Shown here in pieces: positions 25,556 through 35,948 of a stretch of 64,000 nt of DNA (the first letter of the stretch is position 1; every line of letters starts with the position of its first letter). The DNA lies in contig JAHREI010000003.1 of assembly GCA_021733665.1 (NCBI GenBank), forward strand, positions 310,001-374,000, written 5' to 3'. Origin of the DNA: Bacillus subtilis. GTDB taxonomy: Bacteria > Pseudomonadota > Alphaproteobacteria > Rhizobiales > Rhizobiaceae. The notes beneath the pieces are model-generated. The model saw nothing but the letters and a program-made list of their open reading frames with translations. It made no database searches and was not told the DNA's origin. The position numbers and the translations under genes are program-made.

Positions 25556-26137
25556 ATCCCTGCGAGCCTGTCTGGCTGCTTGGCGGTGTTGGTTGTCCGC
25601 CTGATGTGAGCGCTTTATAGCATTAAATTTTCGCCTGTCCAGCACCCAAAACAGAAATTATGCACAGAACCACCAATTATTTTCGAAAAGCCCAGATTTC
25701 CTTGATTTTTAAGGGGTATTTTCTTTTTGCTGTCCACGTTTCATATGTGGAAATGTGAAAATTTTCCTCTTTGAACATGCATTTATACGTGAATCATCCG
25801 AATCTGCGGCCTTCAGATTCTGAGGCGTGTTGCATTTAATTGCACATGCTCCGCACATTCGGGTCTTTTTTGATTGTCGCTTGTTCGTGAAAGCTCGAAT
25901 GCCCCCATTTGAGGCAGGCTGACTCTGAGTTGTCTCAGGTTCTTTTCAGAGAAAAGCATACATTGTCTTATATTGTGCATCGAGTGTCGTCACTGAAGGC
26001 GACTTTTATAAAAGACGCGACATTCAATCGCTGCGCAAAGAGCCGCATTATAATAATTCCAGATGACTTCACCAGTCAGCTGCGATAAAAGGCACGCATG
26101 TCGAGGAGAGGATCATATCCTGATTCCTGTTTGTCTG
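25556..26137. other. intergenic region upstream of the glycine riboswitch
   Basis: About 580 bases between tRNA-Phe (transcribed leftward) and the riboswitch (rightward). It must hold promoters for both. No protein-coding signal with a ribosome site was seen; short open frames here overlap the tRNA or riboswitch. Confidence 0.5.
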
Positions 26138-26305
26138 CGGGAGAGAGCCGGTAACGGCCACCGAAGGGGAAATCGCCCGAAATCTCTCAGGTACCAAGAA
26201 CCGCAGATCAGCAAGGCAACTCTGGAAAGTCGGGGGAAACTCCGCGCCGAAGGTGTAAGTAAGTCTCTACAGGCTTGCGAGTCTCTCAGGCTTCCGACAG
26301 AGGGG
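26138..26305 (+). promoter_or_regulatory. tandem glycine riboswitch (gcvT element)
   Basis: Two consecutive glycine aptamers. Aptamer 1 (about 26138-26230) shows GGGAGAGAGCC, the conserved ACCGAAGGGGAAA, ATCTCTCAGGTACC and ACTCTGGAAAG. Aptamer 2 (about 26231-26305) shows GCGCCGAAGGTGTAAG, TCTCTCAGGCTTCCGACAGAGGGG. The order and a short linker match the cooperative tandem class. A hairpin TTCCGC-TTTT-GCGGAA at 26318-26333 lies between aptamer 2 and the gcvT ribosome site and is a candidate expression platform. In this class glycine binding turns gcv expression on. Confidence 0.92.
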
Positions 26306-26360
26306 TACATCATGGCTTTCCGCTTTTGCGGAAGGAGGACGTGTGTCTCTGGAGTGAAAA

Positions 26361-27476
26361 ATGGGCGATACAACTTCTTTAAAAACGCTTCCGCTGGAAG
26401 AACTACATATTGCATCCGGCGCACGCTTCGGCGGCTTTGCCGGTTGGAACATGCCGCTGACTTATCCGCTTGGCGTGATGAAAGAGCATGTTCATACACG
26501 TGAACAGGCTGGTCTGTTTGACATCTCGCATATGAAACTCATTGAAGTTTCCGGCAGCGATGCTGCCGCTTTGTTTGCAAAGCTGTGCCCGATTGATGTT
26601 ACCAAACTCAATGAAGGCCAGTCGAAATATACGTTCCTTATGAATGATGACGCAGGCATTATTGATGACCTGATCGTCACCCGTCTGGGTGACGAGCGCT
26701 TCATGATCGTCGCTAATGCCGGCAATGCCGATATTGATATCGCGCATTTCCAGAAAACAGCAAGCGCGCTGAACTGCACTGTTACGCCGCTTGACCGTGT
26801 TCTGCTGGCTATTCAGGGCCCTCAGGCTGCCGAGGTTATGAAGAGCCTCGCTTCTGATCTTGGTTTCAGCGTTGAAGAGCTGAAATTCATGCACGGTTTT
26901 GAGCCGAAACAGGGCTGGTTCGTTACCCGCTCCGGTTATACCGGTGAAGACGGTTTTGAAATTGCTGCCCCGCTTGGCGATGCACAGTTTCTGGCTAAAG
27001 CACTGCTGGGCGATGCCCGCGTTGCATGGATCGGCCTTGCCGCGCGCGACAGCTTGCGCCTTGAAGCCGGTCTTTGCCTGCATGGTCAGGACATTACTGA
27101 AACCATTGATCCGGTTTCTGCAGGCCTGACATGGGCAATTACCAAAGCTGTGCGCGAAACAGCAGCTTTCCCTGCCGCCGCTAAAGTTCTGGAATTGATT
27201 GCTAACGGCCCTGAAAAGCGCCGTGTCGGTATCAAGCCGGAAGGCCGTCAGCCGGTTCGCGCCGGCACCAAACTGTTTGATGAAGCCGGCAGCGAAGTCG
27301 GTGAAATCACTTCCGGCGGCTTCGGCCCTTCAGCCGGTTTCCCTGTTGCCATGGGTTATGTCAGAGCCGATCTGAAAGAACCGGGCACACGCCTTTTTGC
27401 GGAAGTCCGCGGCAATAAAGTGCCTGTAGACGTCCATACACTTCCATTTACCCAACCTCGCTATCACAAAGGATAA
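26361..27476 (+). CDS. gcvT: glycine cleavage system aminomethyltransferase (T protein)
   Basis: A 371-residue T protein, which moves the one-carbon unit from the lipoyl-bound aminomethyl group to tetrahydrofolate and releases ammonia. Visible blocks are [21 protein letters not shown] near 24-45, [43 protein letters not shown] near 193 and [20 protein letters not shown] near 232. Start ATG 26361 follows GGAG at 26351. First gene of gcvTHP, four bases before gcvH, controlled by the riboswitch upstream. Confidence 0.97.
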   Translation: MGDTTSLKTLPLEELHIASGARFGGFAGWNMPLTYPLGVMKEHVHTREQAGLFDISHMKLIEVSGSDAAALFAKLCPIDVTKLNEGQSKYTFLMNDDAGIIDDLIVTRLGDERFMIVANAGNADIDIAHFQKTASALNCTVTPLDRVLLAIQGPQAAEVMKSLASDLGFSVEELKFMHGFEPKQGWFVTRSGYTGEDGFEIAAPLGDAQFLAKALLGDARVAWIGLAARDSLRLEAGLCLHGQDITETIDPVSAGLTWAITKAVRETAAFPAAAKVLELIANGPEKRRVGIKPEGRQPVRAGTKLFDEAGSEVGEITSGGFGPSAGFPVAMGYVRADLKEPGTRLFAEVRGNKVPVDVHTLPFTQPRYHKG

Positions 27477-27480
27477 TCGC

Positions 27481-27849
27481 ATGCCTAAAATCTTTTTTAC
27501 CGAAGATCATGAATGGCTCAGCGTTGAAGGCGACATTGCAACTGTCGGCATCACCAACCACGCTCAGGAACAGCTCGGCGACCTCGTTTTCGTAGAACTG
27601 CCTGAAGTTGAGCGCGTTGTGGAAAAAGGCGAAGCCATTGTTGTGGTTGAGTCTGTGAAAGCTGCATCCGATGTGTATGCTCCGCTTAACGGTGAAGTCA
27701 TTGAAATCAACGAAGAACTCAATGGCAATCCAGCGCTCGTCAACAGCGCGGCAGAAGGTGAAGGCTGGTTGTGGAAGATGAAAATCTCCGATGCAGGTCA
27801 GCTCGAAGGTCTGCTCGACGCTGCCGGTTATCAGGCACTGGTTGGCTAA
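27481..27849 (+). CDS. gcvH: glycine cleavage system H protein
   Basis: A 122-residue lipoyl carrier that shuttles the aminomethyl group between P, T and L proteins. The lipoylated lysine is K60 in [34 protein letters not shown] at the N-terminus and [10 protein letters not shown] near 97 are typical. Length is normal for the family. It lies four bases after gcvT and three before gcvP. Confidence 0.97.
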   Translation: MPKIFFTEDHEWLSVEGDIATVGITNHAQEQLGDLVFVELPEVERVVEKGEAIVVVESVKAASDVYAPLNGEVIEINEELNGNPALVNSAAEGEGWLWKMKISDAGQLEGLLDAAGYQALVG

Positions 27850-27852
27850 ATC

Positions 27853-30657
27853 ATGGCAGCATCATCTCTTCCTTTTGTAGAGCGCCATATCGGCCCTCGC
27901 GCCGGTGAACAGCAGGAAATGCTGTCGGCGCTTGGTCTGCCGTCGCTGGACGCTCTCATCAGTCAGGCAGTGCCGCAGTCAATTCGTCTTGACCGCGCAC
28001 TCAACCTGCCTGCTCCGCTTGATGAAGCCGCAGCTCTCAGTGAACTGTCCGGCATTATGGGTCGCAACGTGGTTGCCAAAAGCTTCTACGGTGCGGGCTA
28101 TCACGGCACCCATGTGCCGCCGGTTATTCAGCGTAACCTGTTTGAAAATCCGGCATGGTACACAGCCTATACACCGTATCAGGCTGAAATCAGTCAGGGT
28201 CGCCTTGAGCTGCTGTTCAACTTCCAGACACTGGTAACAGAGCTGACCGGCCTGCCGGTTGCCTGTGCATCGCTGCTGGATGAAGCAACTGCTGTTGCTG
28301 AAGCTGTTGGCATTGCTTACCGCCATCACCGCGAAAAGCGTCCGAAAATGGTGATTGCCGGTGAGTTGCACCCGCAGACACTGGATGTTCTGAATACCCG
28401 TGCGGAACCGCATGGTATGATCATTGAAGTTGGCGGCGAAGTGGATACCACAACCGCTGCGGTGATCATTCCTTGGCCGGATACACGCGGCGTTTACGGT
28501 GATTTCACCCGTATTATCGCCAGCGCCAAACAGACCGGCGCTCTGGTTGTGGCGGTTGCCGATCCTCTGGCACTGACCATCACCCAGTCTCCGGGCTCAT
28601 GGGGTGCCGATATTGCTGTCGGTTCCATGCAGCGCTACGGCGTGCCAATGGGCAATGGTGGTCCTCACGCTGCTTATCTCGGCGTGAAAGAAAACCTCAC
28701 CCGTATCATTCCGGGCCGTATCGTTGGTCAGTCGCTCGATGCGCATGGCCGTCCGGCCTATCGTCTGGCACTGCAGACCCGCGAACAGCATATTCGTCGT
28801 GATAAAGCGACATCGAATATCTGTACCGCTCAGGCACTGCTGGCCAACATGGCTGCATCTTATGCAATCTGGCACGGCCCGAAAGGCCTGCAGGCTATTG
28901 CTGATGCCGTTCATGCGATCACTGCCCGCTTTGCAGCCTCGCTGAAAGCTGCCGGTTTTGAACTGGCCGGTGAACAGCTGTTTGATACAGTGACTGTAAC
29001 GGTTAAAGGTAAAGCACAGGATTATGCTGACAAGGCTCTGGCAGGCGATCGTCTGATCCGCGTCATTGATGCTGATACTGTGTCTGTCACTTTCGATGAA
29101 ACCTCGCTGGAAGATGATTATCTGGCTCTGGTTGCATTGTTTGGTGCGAAGCCTGTTGAAAAAGCAGCCCGTCTGTTGCCGGATGCGCCGCGTGACGAAC
29201 ATTTCCTGACACAGGCTGCATTCCACAGCTATCGTTCAGAAACCGAAATGATGCGTTTCCTGCGCAAGCTGGCAGACAAGGATCTGGCGCTTGACCGTGC
29301 GATGATCCCGCTCGGCTCCTGCACCATGAAGCTGAACGCTGCTGCTGAAATGATGCCGGTCTCATGGCCGACCGTCGGTGGTCTGCATCCTTTTGCACCT
29401 CAGGCGCATCTGGAAGGCTACAAGGTTCTGACCGACAATCTCGAAGCATGGCTTTGCGAAGTGACCGGTTTTGACGCTGTATCCCTGCAGCCAAATGCCG
29501 GTAGTCAGGGTGAATATGCCGGTCTTCTGGCAATCCGCCGCTATCACCGCGCAAATGGCGACGAAAACCGCAATATCTGCCTTATCCCGTCTTCCGCACA
29601 CGGTACCAATCCGGCCAGTGCGCAGATGGCAGGCATGAAAGTGGTTGTCGTCAACTGTCTTGAAGACGGTGACATTGATGTGGCCGATCTGAAAGCCAAG
29701 GCAGAACAGTATCACGATACGCTGTCGGCGCTGATGATCACCTATCCGTCCACACACGGTGTGTTTGAAGAAACCATCCGTGAAATCTGCACAATCATTC
29801 ACGCGAATGGTGGTCAGGTTTACTTCGACGGTGCGAACCTCAATGCGCTTGTTGGTCTGGCACGTCCGGCCGATATCGGTGCTGACGTTTGCCACATGAA
29901 CCTGCATAAAACTTTCTGCATTCCGCATGGCGGCGGCGGTCCGGGCATTGGCCCGATCGGCGTTGGTGCGCATCTGGCACCATTCCTGCCGGGTCACGTG
30001 AATGCAGGCAGCGACAATGCGGTTTCCGCTGCACCATTCGGCAGTGCGTCTATCCTCGTTATCACATGGATGTATATCCGTATGATGGGCGGCGCCGGTC
30101 TGAAAAACGCAACGGAAGTGGCTATTCTCAATGCCAACTACATTGCTGAGCGCCTGAAGGATCATTATCCGATCCTTTATACCGGTGCGAACAATCGCGT
30201 TGCGCATGAGTGCATCGTTGACACCCGCGTGTTGAAAGACAAAGCCGGTGTGACCGTTGAAGATGTTGCCAAGCGTCTGATCGACTACGGCTTCCACGCC
30301 CCGACCATGTCATGGCCGGTTGCCGGTACGCTGATGGTTGAACCGACTGAATCCGAATCCAAGGCTGAAGTGGATCGTCTTTGCGACGCTATGATCTCCA
30401 TCGCCAAGGAAGCGGCTAAGGTTGAAGCCGGTGAATGGCCTCAGGATGACAATCCGTTGGCGAATGCACCGCATACAGTAGCAGACACCATGCTCGACGA
30501 TTGGAAACATCCGTATTCCCGCAAGGAAGCTGCCTTCCCTGCAAAAAATATGGATCCGGCTTCCAAATACTGGGCTCCGGTATCGCGCATCGACAACGTA
30601 GGCGGCGACCGCAATCTGGTTTGTTCCTGCCCGCCGATGGATGCTTACACAGACTAA
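27853..30657 (+). CDS. gcvP: glycine dehydrogenase (decarboxylating), P protein
   Basis: A 934-residue single-chain P protein, which decarboxylates glycine with pyridoxal phosphate and passes the aminomethyl group to GcvH. The PLP lysine is K686 in [19 protein letters not shown], followed by the glycine-rich loop. The N-terminal half is the paralogous inactive domain ([17 protein letters not shown], then [20 protein letters not shown]). The C-terminus has [14 protein letters not shown]. The length is typical of fused P proteins in Proteobacteria. A strong terminator follows, so cycA downstream is likely a separate transcript. Confidence 0.97.
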   Translation: MAASSLPFVERHIGPRAGEQQEMLSALGLPSLDALISQAVPQSIRLDRALNLPAPLDEAAALSELSGIMGRNVVAKSFYGAGYHGTHVPPVIQRNLFENPAWYTAYTPYQAEISQGRLELLFNFQTLVTELTGLPVACASLLDEATAVAEAVGIAYRHHREKRPKMVIAGELHPQTLDVLNTRAEPHGMIIEVGGEVDTTTAAVIIPWPDTRGVYGDFTRIIASAKQTGALVVAVADPLALTITQSPGSWGADIAVGSMQRYGVPMGNGGPHAAYLGVKENLTRIIPGRIVGQSLDAHGRPAYRLALQTREQHIRRDKATSNICTAQALLANMAASYAIWHGPKGLQAIADAVHAITARFAASLKAAGFELAGEQLFDTVTVTVKGKAQDYADKALAGDRLIRVIDADTVSVTFDETSLEDDYLALVALFGAKPVEKAARLLPDAPRDEHFLTQAAFHSYRSETEMMRFLRKLADKDLALDRAMIPLGSCTMKLNAAAEMMPVSWPTVGGLHPFAPQAHLEGYKVLTDNLEAWLCEVTGFDAVSLQPNAGSQGEYAGLLAIRRYHRANGDENRNICLIPSSAHGTNPASAQMAGMKVVVVNCLEDGDIDVADLKAKAEQYHDTLSALMITYPSTHGVFEETIREICTIIHANGGQVYFDGANLNALVGLARPADIGADVCHMNLHKTFCIPHGGGGPGIGPIGVGAHLAPFLPGHVNAGSDNAVSAAPFGSASILVITWMYIRMMGGAGLKNATEVAILNANYIAERLKDHYPILYTGANNRVAHECIVDTRVLKDKAGVTVEDVAKRLIDYGFHAPTMSWPVAGTLMVEPTESESKAEVDRLCDAMISIAKEAAKVEAGEWPQDDNPLANAPHTVADTMLDDWKHPYSRKEAAFPAKNMDPASKYWAPVSRIDNVGGDRNLVCSCPPMDAYTD

Positions 30658-30668
30658 AAAAATCAAAA

Positions 30669-30696
30669 GGCCCTGATGAAAGTCAGGGCCTTTTTT
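30669..30696 (+). terminator. Rho-independent terminator of gcvTHP
   Basis: GGCCCTGA and TCAGGGCC form an 8-bp stem with a 6-base loop, followed by six T, 11 bases after the gcvP stop. Confidence 0.92.
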
Positions 30697-30926
30697 GTTG
30701 CCCATCCAGTCATGGGAAGCAAATTCAACTCACGGCTTATGCGACATTAGTCTAACCCTATGCAAATTTTGCTTTCCCTTGAAAGCCCGCAGGAGTAATC
30801 GCTCAGGGTGTTTGTCTGTGCGAAGGAATCATTACGCACCGGCACACATGCAGAAAACAAAAACAGAATATTTTCTTGGATTTAGGAGGGGAAATATTCT
30901 GGCAGATGAATTGTGAGGCATACTGA

Positions 30927-32318
30927 ATGGATACTGCATCCGGGCGCACGCATTCCCACGAGGAAGAGCCCCATCTCGCCCGTAATCTCAAAAACCGTCA
31001 CTTGCAGCTGATCGCCATCGGCGGCGCTATCGGTACCGGTCTTTTCATGGGGTCGGGCAAAACAATTTCACTCGCAGGTCCTTCGATCCTGCTCGTCTAT
31101 GCGATTATCGGCTTTATGCTGTTTTTCGTTATGCGTGCATTGGGCGAATTGTTGCTGTCCAATCTGAATTATCGTTCTTTCGCCGATTTCGCTGGTGACT
31201 ATCTTGGCTCATGGGCACAGTTTTTTACCGGCTGGACCTATTGGCTATGCTGGATCGTAACCGGTATTGCCGATGTGGTGGCCGTTGCAGGCTATATGTC
31301 GTTCTGGTTCCCTGAACTGGCATTGTGGGTTCCTGCCCTCGGCCTGATTATTGCTCTGGTAGCACTCAACCTGCCAAATGTGCGCAATTTCGGTGAAATC
31401 GAGTTCTGGTTTGCATTGATCAAGATCGTAGCGATTGTCGCGCTCATCATCACTGGTGTGACCATGCTGGCTTCCGGTTATACATCACCGAACGGTACTG
31501 CTGCTTCTATCACCCATTTGTGGGATCAGGGCGGCTTCTTCCCGAATGGTTTCTTCGGTTTTGTCGCCGGTTTCCAGATCGCGGTTTTTGCTTTTGTTGG
31601 TATTGAGCTTGTTGGTACAGCAGCCGCAGAAACTGAAAATCCGGAACGCAACCTGCCAAAGGCGATTAATTCGATCCCTGTGCGTATTGTTCTGTTCTAT
31701 CTCGGCTCGCTCTTCGTCATCATGACCGTGATGCCGTGGAACCAGGTTGACCCGTCAAGCAGCCCATTTGTGGCTATGTTCTCGCTGGCAGGTCTCGGCA
31801 TTGCCGCGCATGTGGTGAATTTCGTGGTGCTGACCTCTGCGGCTTCCAGTGCAAATTCCGGAATCTACTCGACATCGCGTATGATTTTCGGTCTGGCAAG
31901 CTATGCGCTGGCACCAAAAACACTGGGCAAGCTGAACCATCGTAAAGTGCCGGTCAATGCGCTGTTTTTCTCCTGCACATTCCTGCTCGCAGGTGTTGTG
32001 CTGCTTTATGCAGGGCAGAGCATTATTGAAGCTTTCACGATTGTGACCACAATTTCAGCACTGCTGTTTATCTTTGTCTGGTCGATCATTCTGGCTTCTT
32101 ATGTGCAGTATCGCCGTAAGCGGCCTGATCTCCATGCAAAATCAAACTTCAAAATGCCAGGTGGTTATGCCGCCGTGGCTATGGTGTTTGCGTTCTTTGC
32201 TTTCATCCTCTGGGCACTGGCACAACAGGCTGATACGGCTCAGGCATTGCTGATTACACCGGTCTGGTTCGTGTTGCTGGCCGTGATCTATTTCTTCATC
32301 GCGAAGAAAAGAGCTTAA
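30927..32318 (+). CDS. cycA: amino-acid permease, D-serine/D-alanine/glycine transporter
   Basis: A 463-residue APC-superfamily carrier with twelve membrane segments, very similar to E. coli CycA as I recall it: RNLKNRHLQLIAIGGAIGTG at helix 1, LFMGSGKTISLAGPSILLVY, LGELLLSNLNYRSF, FTGWTYWLCWIVTGIADVV, FVGIELVGTAAAETENPERN in helix 6, and NFVVLTSAASSANSGIYSTS in helix 8. It imports glycine, D-alanine and D-serine with protons. It lies just downstream of the glycine cleavage operon, which suggests a glycine utilisation block. No second glycine aptamer was found in the 230-base gap. Its own terminator follows. Confidence 0.93.
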   Translation: MDTASGRTHSHEEEPHLARNLKNRHLQLIAIGGAIGTGLFMGSGKTISLAGPSILLVYAIIGFMLFFVMRALGELLLSNLNYRSFADFAGDYLGSWAQFFTGWTYWLCWIVTGIADVVAVAGYMSFWFPELALWVPALGLIIALVALNLPNVRNFGEIEFWFALIKIVAIVALIITGVTMLASGYTSPNGTAASITHLWDQGGFFPNGFFGFVAGFQIAVFAFVGIELVGTAAAETENPERNLPKAINSIPVRIVLFYLGSLFVIMTVMPWNQVDPSSSPFVAMFSLAGLGIAAHVVNFVVLTSAASSANSGIYSTSRMIFGLASYALAPKTLGKLNHRKVPVNALFFSCTFLLAGVVLLYAGQSIIEAFTIVTTISALLFIFVWSIILASYVQYRRKRPDLHAKSNFKMPGGYAAVAMVFAFFAFILWALAQQADTAQALLITPVWFVLLAVIYFFIAKKRA

Positions 32319-32328
32319 AGAAACTGAA

Positions 32329-32352
32329 AAGGCCACTCATGAAAGTGGCCTT
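32329..32352. terminator. bidirectional terminator between cycA and lrgB
   Basis: AAGGCCACT / AGTGGCCTT, 9-bp stem with a 6-base loop, A-tract on the left and T-tract on the right, located exactly between two convergent genes. Confidence 0.88.
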
Positions 32353-32357
32353 TTTCT

Positions 32358-33071
32358 TTACAGCAAAATCCAGCGGATTATCGGCGCGGCAAAAACATTG
32401 ACCAACCCGACGAGCACCATCACCAATCCGGCAATTGTGCCCTCTTCCTGTCCGATCTGCTGCGCTTTGGCTACGCCTGCACCATGTGCGCCCATACCAA
32501 ACAAGGCACCACGGGCAAGTCCGGACTTCAACGGCAGAAAGCGTAATAAAGTATCGCCAAGTGCTGCACCGATAACACCGGTGACAACTACAAACAGCGC
32601 TGTCAGGTTGGGAATGCCGCCGATATCTTCCGACAAGGCCATCGCGAAAGGTGATGTCACCGAGCGTGGCAGCAGGCTGAGACGCAGACTACCATCAAGA
32701 CTGAGCAGGCTTGCCAAGCCCCATGCCGAGAAAATGGCAACAGAACTGCCGACCAGAACACCAAACATCAGGACCGGCCAATATTGCCGGATTGTCGCTC
32801 TCTGCTCATAAATCGGCACTGCAAAAGCAACCGTTGCCGGTCCCAGCAGCATCACCAGCCAGTGGGTCGCGCTGTTATATTCGGCATAGGACGTGCGGAA
32901 CAGTAAAACAGCAGCGATCAGCAAAACCGGCGCGGCAACGAGTGGTGAGAACCAGACACGCGGCCAGCGGCGGTAAAGCTTCTTCGCCAGCAAATAGAAC
33001 AGGATTGTGGCTGCTGACCAAAGCAACATCATCCAAAGCGCAGGGGTTAAATAACCTTCTAACCCGCTCAT
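32358..33071 (-). CDS. lrgB: LrgB/CidB family membrane protein
   Basis: A 237-residue integral membrane protein of the LrgB/CidB (YohK) family, with about seven hydrophobic segments. Signs are LLGPATVAFAVPIYEQ near residue 77, LPRSVTSPFAMALSEDIGGIPNLTALFVV near 135-160, and ARGALFGMGAHGAGVAKAQQIG near 190. The family is linked to control of murein hydrolases in staphylococci and to pyruvate or glycolate movement in other bacteria and plastids. Its start overlaps the end of lrgA by 4 bases, so the two are coupled. Confidence 0.9.
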   Translation of the reverse strand: MSGLEGYLTPALWMMLLWSAATILFYLLAKKLYRRWPRVWFSPLVAAPVLLIAAVLLFRTSYAEYNSATHWLVMLLGPATVAFAVPIYEQRATIRQYWPVLMFGVLVGSSVAIFSAWGLASLLSLDGSLRLSLLPRSVTSPFAMALSEDIGGIPNLTALFVVVTGVIGAALGDTLLRFLPLKSGLARGALFGMGAHGAGVAKAQQIGQEEGTIAGLVMVLVGLVNVFAAPIIRWILL

Positions 33072-33487
33072 GATGAATGCCTCATTTTCTGTAAATGCCG
33101 GCTCAGGCGCAGACCTGCTTCAACGGCCAGTGCGGTAGAAATCATCACGATCACAGTACCAAGCAGAATAACCGCCAGAATTTTCAAGCCCAGAAGTCCG
33201 AAAAACTCATGGTGATCCAGCACGGCAAGCACTGCGGGAATAAAGAACAGCAGCATTTCTGCCAGATACCACTGCGCACCGCGGCGCACAGTCAGCAGGT
33301 TCATGCCGCCGGTCATCAGCAATATAAATAACAAGAACAGACCAATCACACTGCCGGGCACCGGCATATGCGTTACTCTGACAATACCCTCACCCAAAGC
33401 CCAGAAACCGGCTATCAATGCGATCTGGCCGATCCGGCTGCTTTGCACCCAATGACGGACTCCTCCCGACAGTTGAGCTGGAGACAT
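33068..33487 (-). CDS. lrgA: LrgA/CidA family membrane protein
   Basis: A 139-residue protein with four hydrophobic segments, holin-like. Family signs are the MPVPGSVIGLFLLFILLMTGG block near residues 41-61 and YLAEMLLFFIPAVLAVLDH near 73-92. It pairs with LrgB; homologous pairs have been tied to autolysis and to import of pyruvate. The ribosome site is weak. A LysR gene diverges about 107 bases upstream, like cidR beside cidAB. Confidence 0.9.
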   Translation of the reverse strand: MSPAQLSGGVRHWVQSSRIGQIALIAGFWALGEGIVRVTHMPVPGSVIGLFLLFILLMTGGMNLLTVRRGAQWYLAEMLLFFIPAVLAVLDHHEFFGLLGLKILAVILLGTVIVMISTALAVEAGLRLSRHLQKMRHSS

Positions 33488-33594
33488 TTTATGGCACTCT
33501 TTTCATGCAAAATAACTTTCCTCTCTTATACGCGAAGATCAATCATGATAAAAATGAATTGATTGAATAGAATTAAGTCCTAAAAGGAATAGTA

Positions 33595-34500
33595 ATGGAG
33601 CTGCGCACATTACGGATTTTCACTGAAGTTGTCCGGCAAGGCGGGTTCACACAGGCCGCTAAAACTGTCTTTCTGACACAATCTGCCGTGAGTAAAGCTG
33701 TGCGGCAGCTTGAGGACGAACTGGGCTTAATCTTGCTGGATCGCAACGGCCATAAATCCGTGATGACTGACGCAGGGCAAGTGGTTTATCAGCGCGCTTT
33801 ACGCATACTGGCGGAGCAGGATGATCTGAAAAACGAACTAGCGGAACTGCAGGGGCTTGCGAAAGGTGAATTACGTCTCGGTTTGCCGCCTATCGGCAGT
33901 GACGCATTATTTGCGCCAATGTTTGCGATTTATCGCCGTCTTTATCCCGGCATTGATATTCATCTGGTCGAACATGGCAGTAAAAAACTGGAAGATATGG
34001 TGCGCAATGGCGAAGTTGATCTTGGCGCCTCCCTGCTACCCGCGCCCGATGAATTTGACTGGCAGGATGTCAGAAAAGAACCGATTGACGTGCTATTACC
34101 CGCTTCCCATGAACTCGCCGGTCAGTCACACATTGCCTTGAAACAATTACAGGATATGCCTTTCATCCTGTTTGATAGTGCTTTTGCGCTTAATCCGATT
34201 ATTCTCAAGGCCTGCCAAAGTCAGGGTTTTACACCGTCAATTGCAGCACGTTCAGGTCAGATTAATTTCATTATTGAACTGGTTCATGCAGGGCTGGGAA
34301 TCGGTTTTCTGCCGCGCCTGATTGCCAAACAACGGGTGCGCCCTGATGTCTGCCATATTACACTGACAGAACCGGAGCTGTCATGGCATATGGCATGGGT
34401 ATGGCGTCGCGGTGCTTATCTGTCTCATGCCGCGCGCGCATGGCTTGAACTCGCTGCCCGTTTTCAGCATCAAGACCATTCTTCAAGGATTTTCATCTGA
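33595..34500 (+). CDS. LysR-family transcriptional regulator, CidR-like
   Basis: A 301-residue LysR protein; helix-turn-helix at about residues 2-60 (LRIFTEVVRQGGFTQAAKTV, then TQSAVSKAVRQLEDELG). ATG 33595 follows AAAAGGAA. It is divergent from lrgAB and upstream, in the same direction, of glutaryl-CoA dehydrogenase. The similarity to CidR/YwbI-type regulators and the divergent layout favour lrgAB as the target; a GcdR role for the next gene is possible because LysR genes also often sit beside gcdH. Confidence 0.88.
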   Translation: MELRTLRIFTEVVRQGGFTQAAKTVFLTQSAVSKAVRQLEDELGLILLDRNGHKSVMTDAGQVVYQRALRILAEQDDLKNELAELQGLAKGELRLGLPPIGSDALFAPMFAIYRRLYPGIDIHLVEHGSKKLEDMVRNGEVDLGASLLPAPDEFDWQDVRKEPIDVLLPASHELAGQSHIALKQLQDMPFILFDSAFALNPIILKACQSQGFTPSIAARSGQINFIIELVHAGLGIGFLPRLIAKQRVRPDVCHITLTEPELSWHMAWVWRRGAYLSHAARAWLELAARFQHQDHSSRIFI

Positions 34501-34661
34501 AAATACAGGCCCATCCCCTGACAAACACATCTGAAACAACCGCTCATACAAACTATGAATAAGTAAGTTCATGCGTAGAATTCATGACCAAAGTGCAAAT
34601 AAGAGTTTGCAGTCTTTGGTCAATCGGCTGAGTATAAGCTAAATTTATCGGGAGATACTAA

Positions 34662-35849
34662 ATGAGTGATATGACAAAATTTTCATGGAGCGATCCGTTC
34701 CTGCTCGATGATCAGCTGTCTGACGATGAACGTATGATCCGTGACTCTGCCGCGGCTTTCGCCAAGAGCGAATTGCTGCCGCGCATTGAAGAAGCCTATC
34801 TGGAAGAAGCCGTTCAGCCTGAATTGTTCCGCATGATGGGACAGGCCGGCCTTCTCGGCGTTACCCTGCCGGAAAAATACGGCGCAGCAGAAGCCAACTA
34901 CGTTTCCTACGGTCTGGTAGCACGCGAAGTTGAGCGCATCGACTCCGGCTATCGTTCGATGATGAGTGTGCAGTCCTCCCTCGTAATTTATCCGATTTTT
35001 GCCTATGGTTCGGAAGAGCAGAAAGACAAATATCTGCCGGGTCTGGTTTCCGGCGAGCTGATCGGTTGCTTTGGTCTGACCGAACCGGATGCCGGTTCTG
35101 ATCCTGCGGGCATGAAAACCCGTGCGGAAAAAACCGCAACCGGTTACAAGCTGCACGGTTCGAAAATGTGGATTTCCAACTCCCCGATCGCCGACGTGTT
35201 CGTGGTCTGGGCGAAATCCGTTGCTCATGACAATCAGATCCGTGGCTTCGTGCTGGAAAAAGGCATGAAAGGTCTGAGCGCACCGAAAATCGGCGGTAAG
35301 CTTTCCCTGCGTGCATCTGTCACCGGTGAAATCGTTATGGACGGCGTGGAAGTCGGCGAAGATGCACTGCTGCCAAATGTGTCCGGTCTTAAAGGTCCGT
35401 TCGGCTGCCTTAACCGCGCCCGCTATGGTATTTCATGGGGTGTGCTGGGTGCGGCAGAAGATTGCTGGCACCGTGCGCTGCAATATGGTCTCGATCGCAA
35501 GCAGTTCAACCGTCCGCTGGCACAGACACAGCTTTTCCAGAAAAAGCTGGCTGACATGCAGACAGAAATCACGCTCGGCCTTCAGGGCTCGCTGCGTGTT
35601 GGCCGTCTGATGGACGATCATAAATTTGCGCCGGAAATGATTTCGCTGATGAAGCGTAACAACTGCGGTAAAGCGCTCGACATCGCCCGTCAGGCGCGCG
35701 ACATGCACGGCGGCAATGGTATTCAGATTGAATATCACGTGATGCGTCATTCGCAGAATCTGGAAACAGTGAATACCTATGAAGGTACCCATGATGTTCA
35801 TGCGCTGATCCTCGGCCGTGCGCAGACCGGTCTTCAGGCATTCTTTTAA
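34662..35849 (+). CDS. gcdH: glutaryl-CoA dehydrogenase
   Basis: A 395-residue acyl-CoA dehydrogenase. It oxidises and decarboxylates glutaryl-CoA to crotonyl-CoA in lysine, hydroxylysine and tryptophan breakdown. The catalytic base is E374 in [17 protein letters not shown]. Other family blocks are ACAD signature [18 protein letters not shown] near 146, [36 protein letters not shown] near 257 and [11 protein letters not shown] near 345, all in the GcdH pattern. GGGAG precedes the ATG. The CoA-transferase gene follows by about 100 bases, as in many glutarate operons. Confidence 0.93.
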   Translation: MSDMTKFSWSDPFLLDDQLSDDERMIRDSAAAFAKSELLPRIEEAYLEEAVQPELFRMMGQAGLLGVTLPEKYGAAEANYVSYGLVAREVERIDSGYRSMMSVQSSLVIYPIFAYGSEEQKDKYLPGLVSGELIGCFGLTEPDAGSDPAGMKTRAEKTATGYKLHGSKMWISNSPIADVFVVWAKSVAHDNQIRGFVLEKGMKGLSAPKIGGKLSLRASVTGEIVMDGVEVGEDALLPNVSGLKGPFGCLNRARYGISWGVLGAAEDCWHRALQYGLDRKQFNRPLAQTQLFQKKLADMQTEITLGLQGSLRVGRLMDDHKFAPEMISLMKRNNCGKALDIARQARDMHGGNGIQIEYHVMRHSQNLETVNTYEGTHDVHALILGRAQTGLQAFF

Positions 35850-35948
35850 TATTTCGTAATTGCCCGCTTTCTCAGCCTGTACCGGTACGGATTACTTGTC
35901 CGGTACAGGCGCGATGAAAGCGGGTTTTTCATATCCGGAGCAAATCTG

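Noticed and set aside
25480-25645. tRNA-Phe as an attachment site for a mobile element
   Set aside because: No duplicated tRNA end, integrase or composition shift was seen on either side.
26063-26503. Open frames on both strands over the gcvT leader
   Set aside because: They cover the glycine riboswitch and the start of gcvT, have no ribosome site and no recognisable protein.
27979-30297. Long antisense open frames inside gcvP
   Set aside because: They follow from codon bias in the third position of gcvP; no start signal or family match.
30697-30926. Second glycine riboswitch before cycA
   Set aside because: The conserved GCCGAAGG and CTCTCAGG words are missing; only a chance GCTCAGGG occurs.
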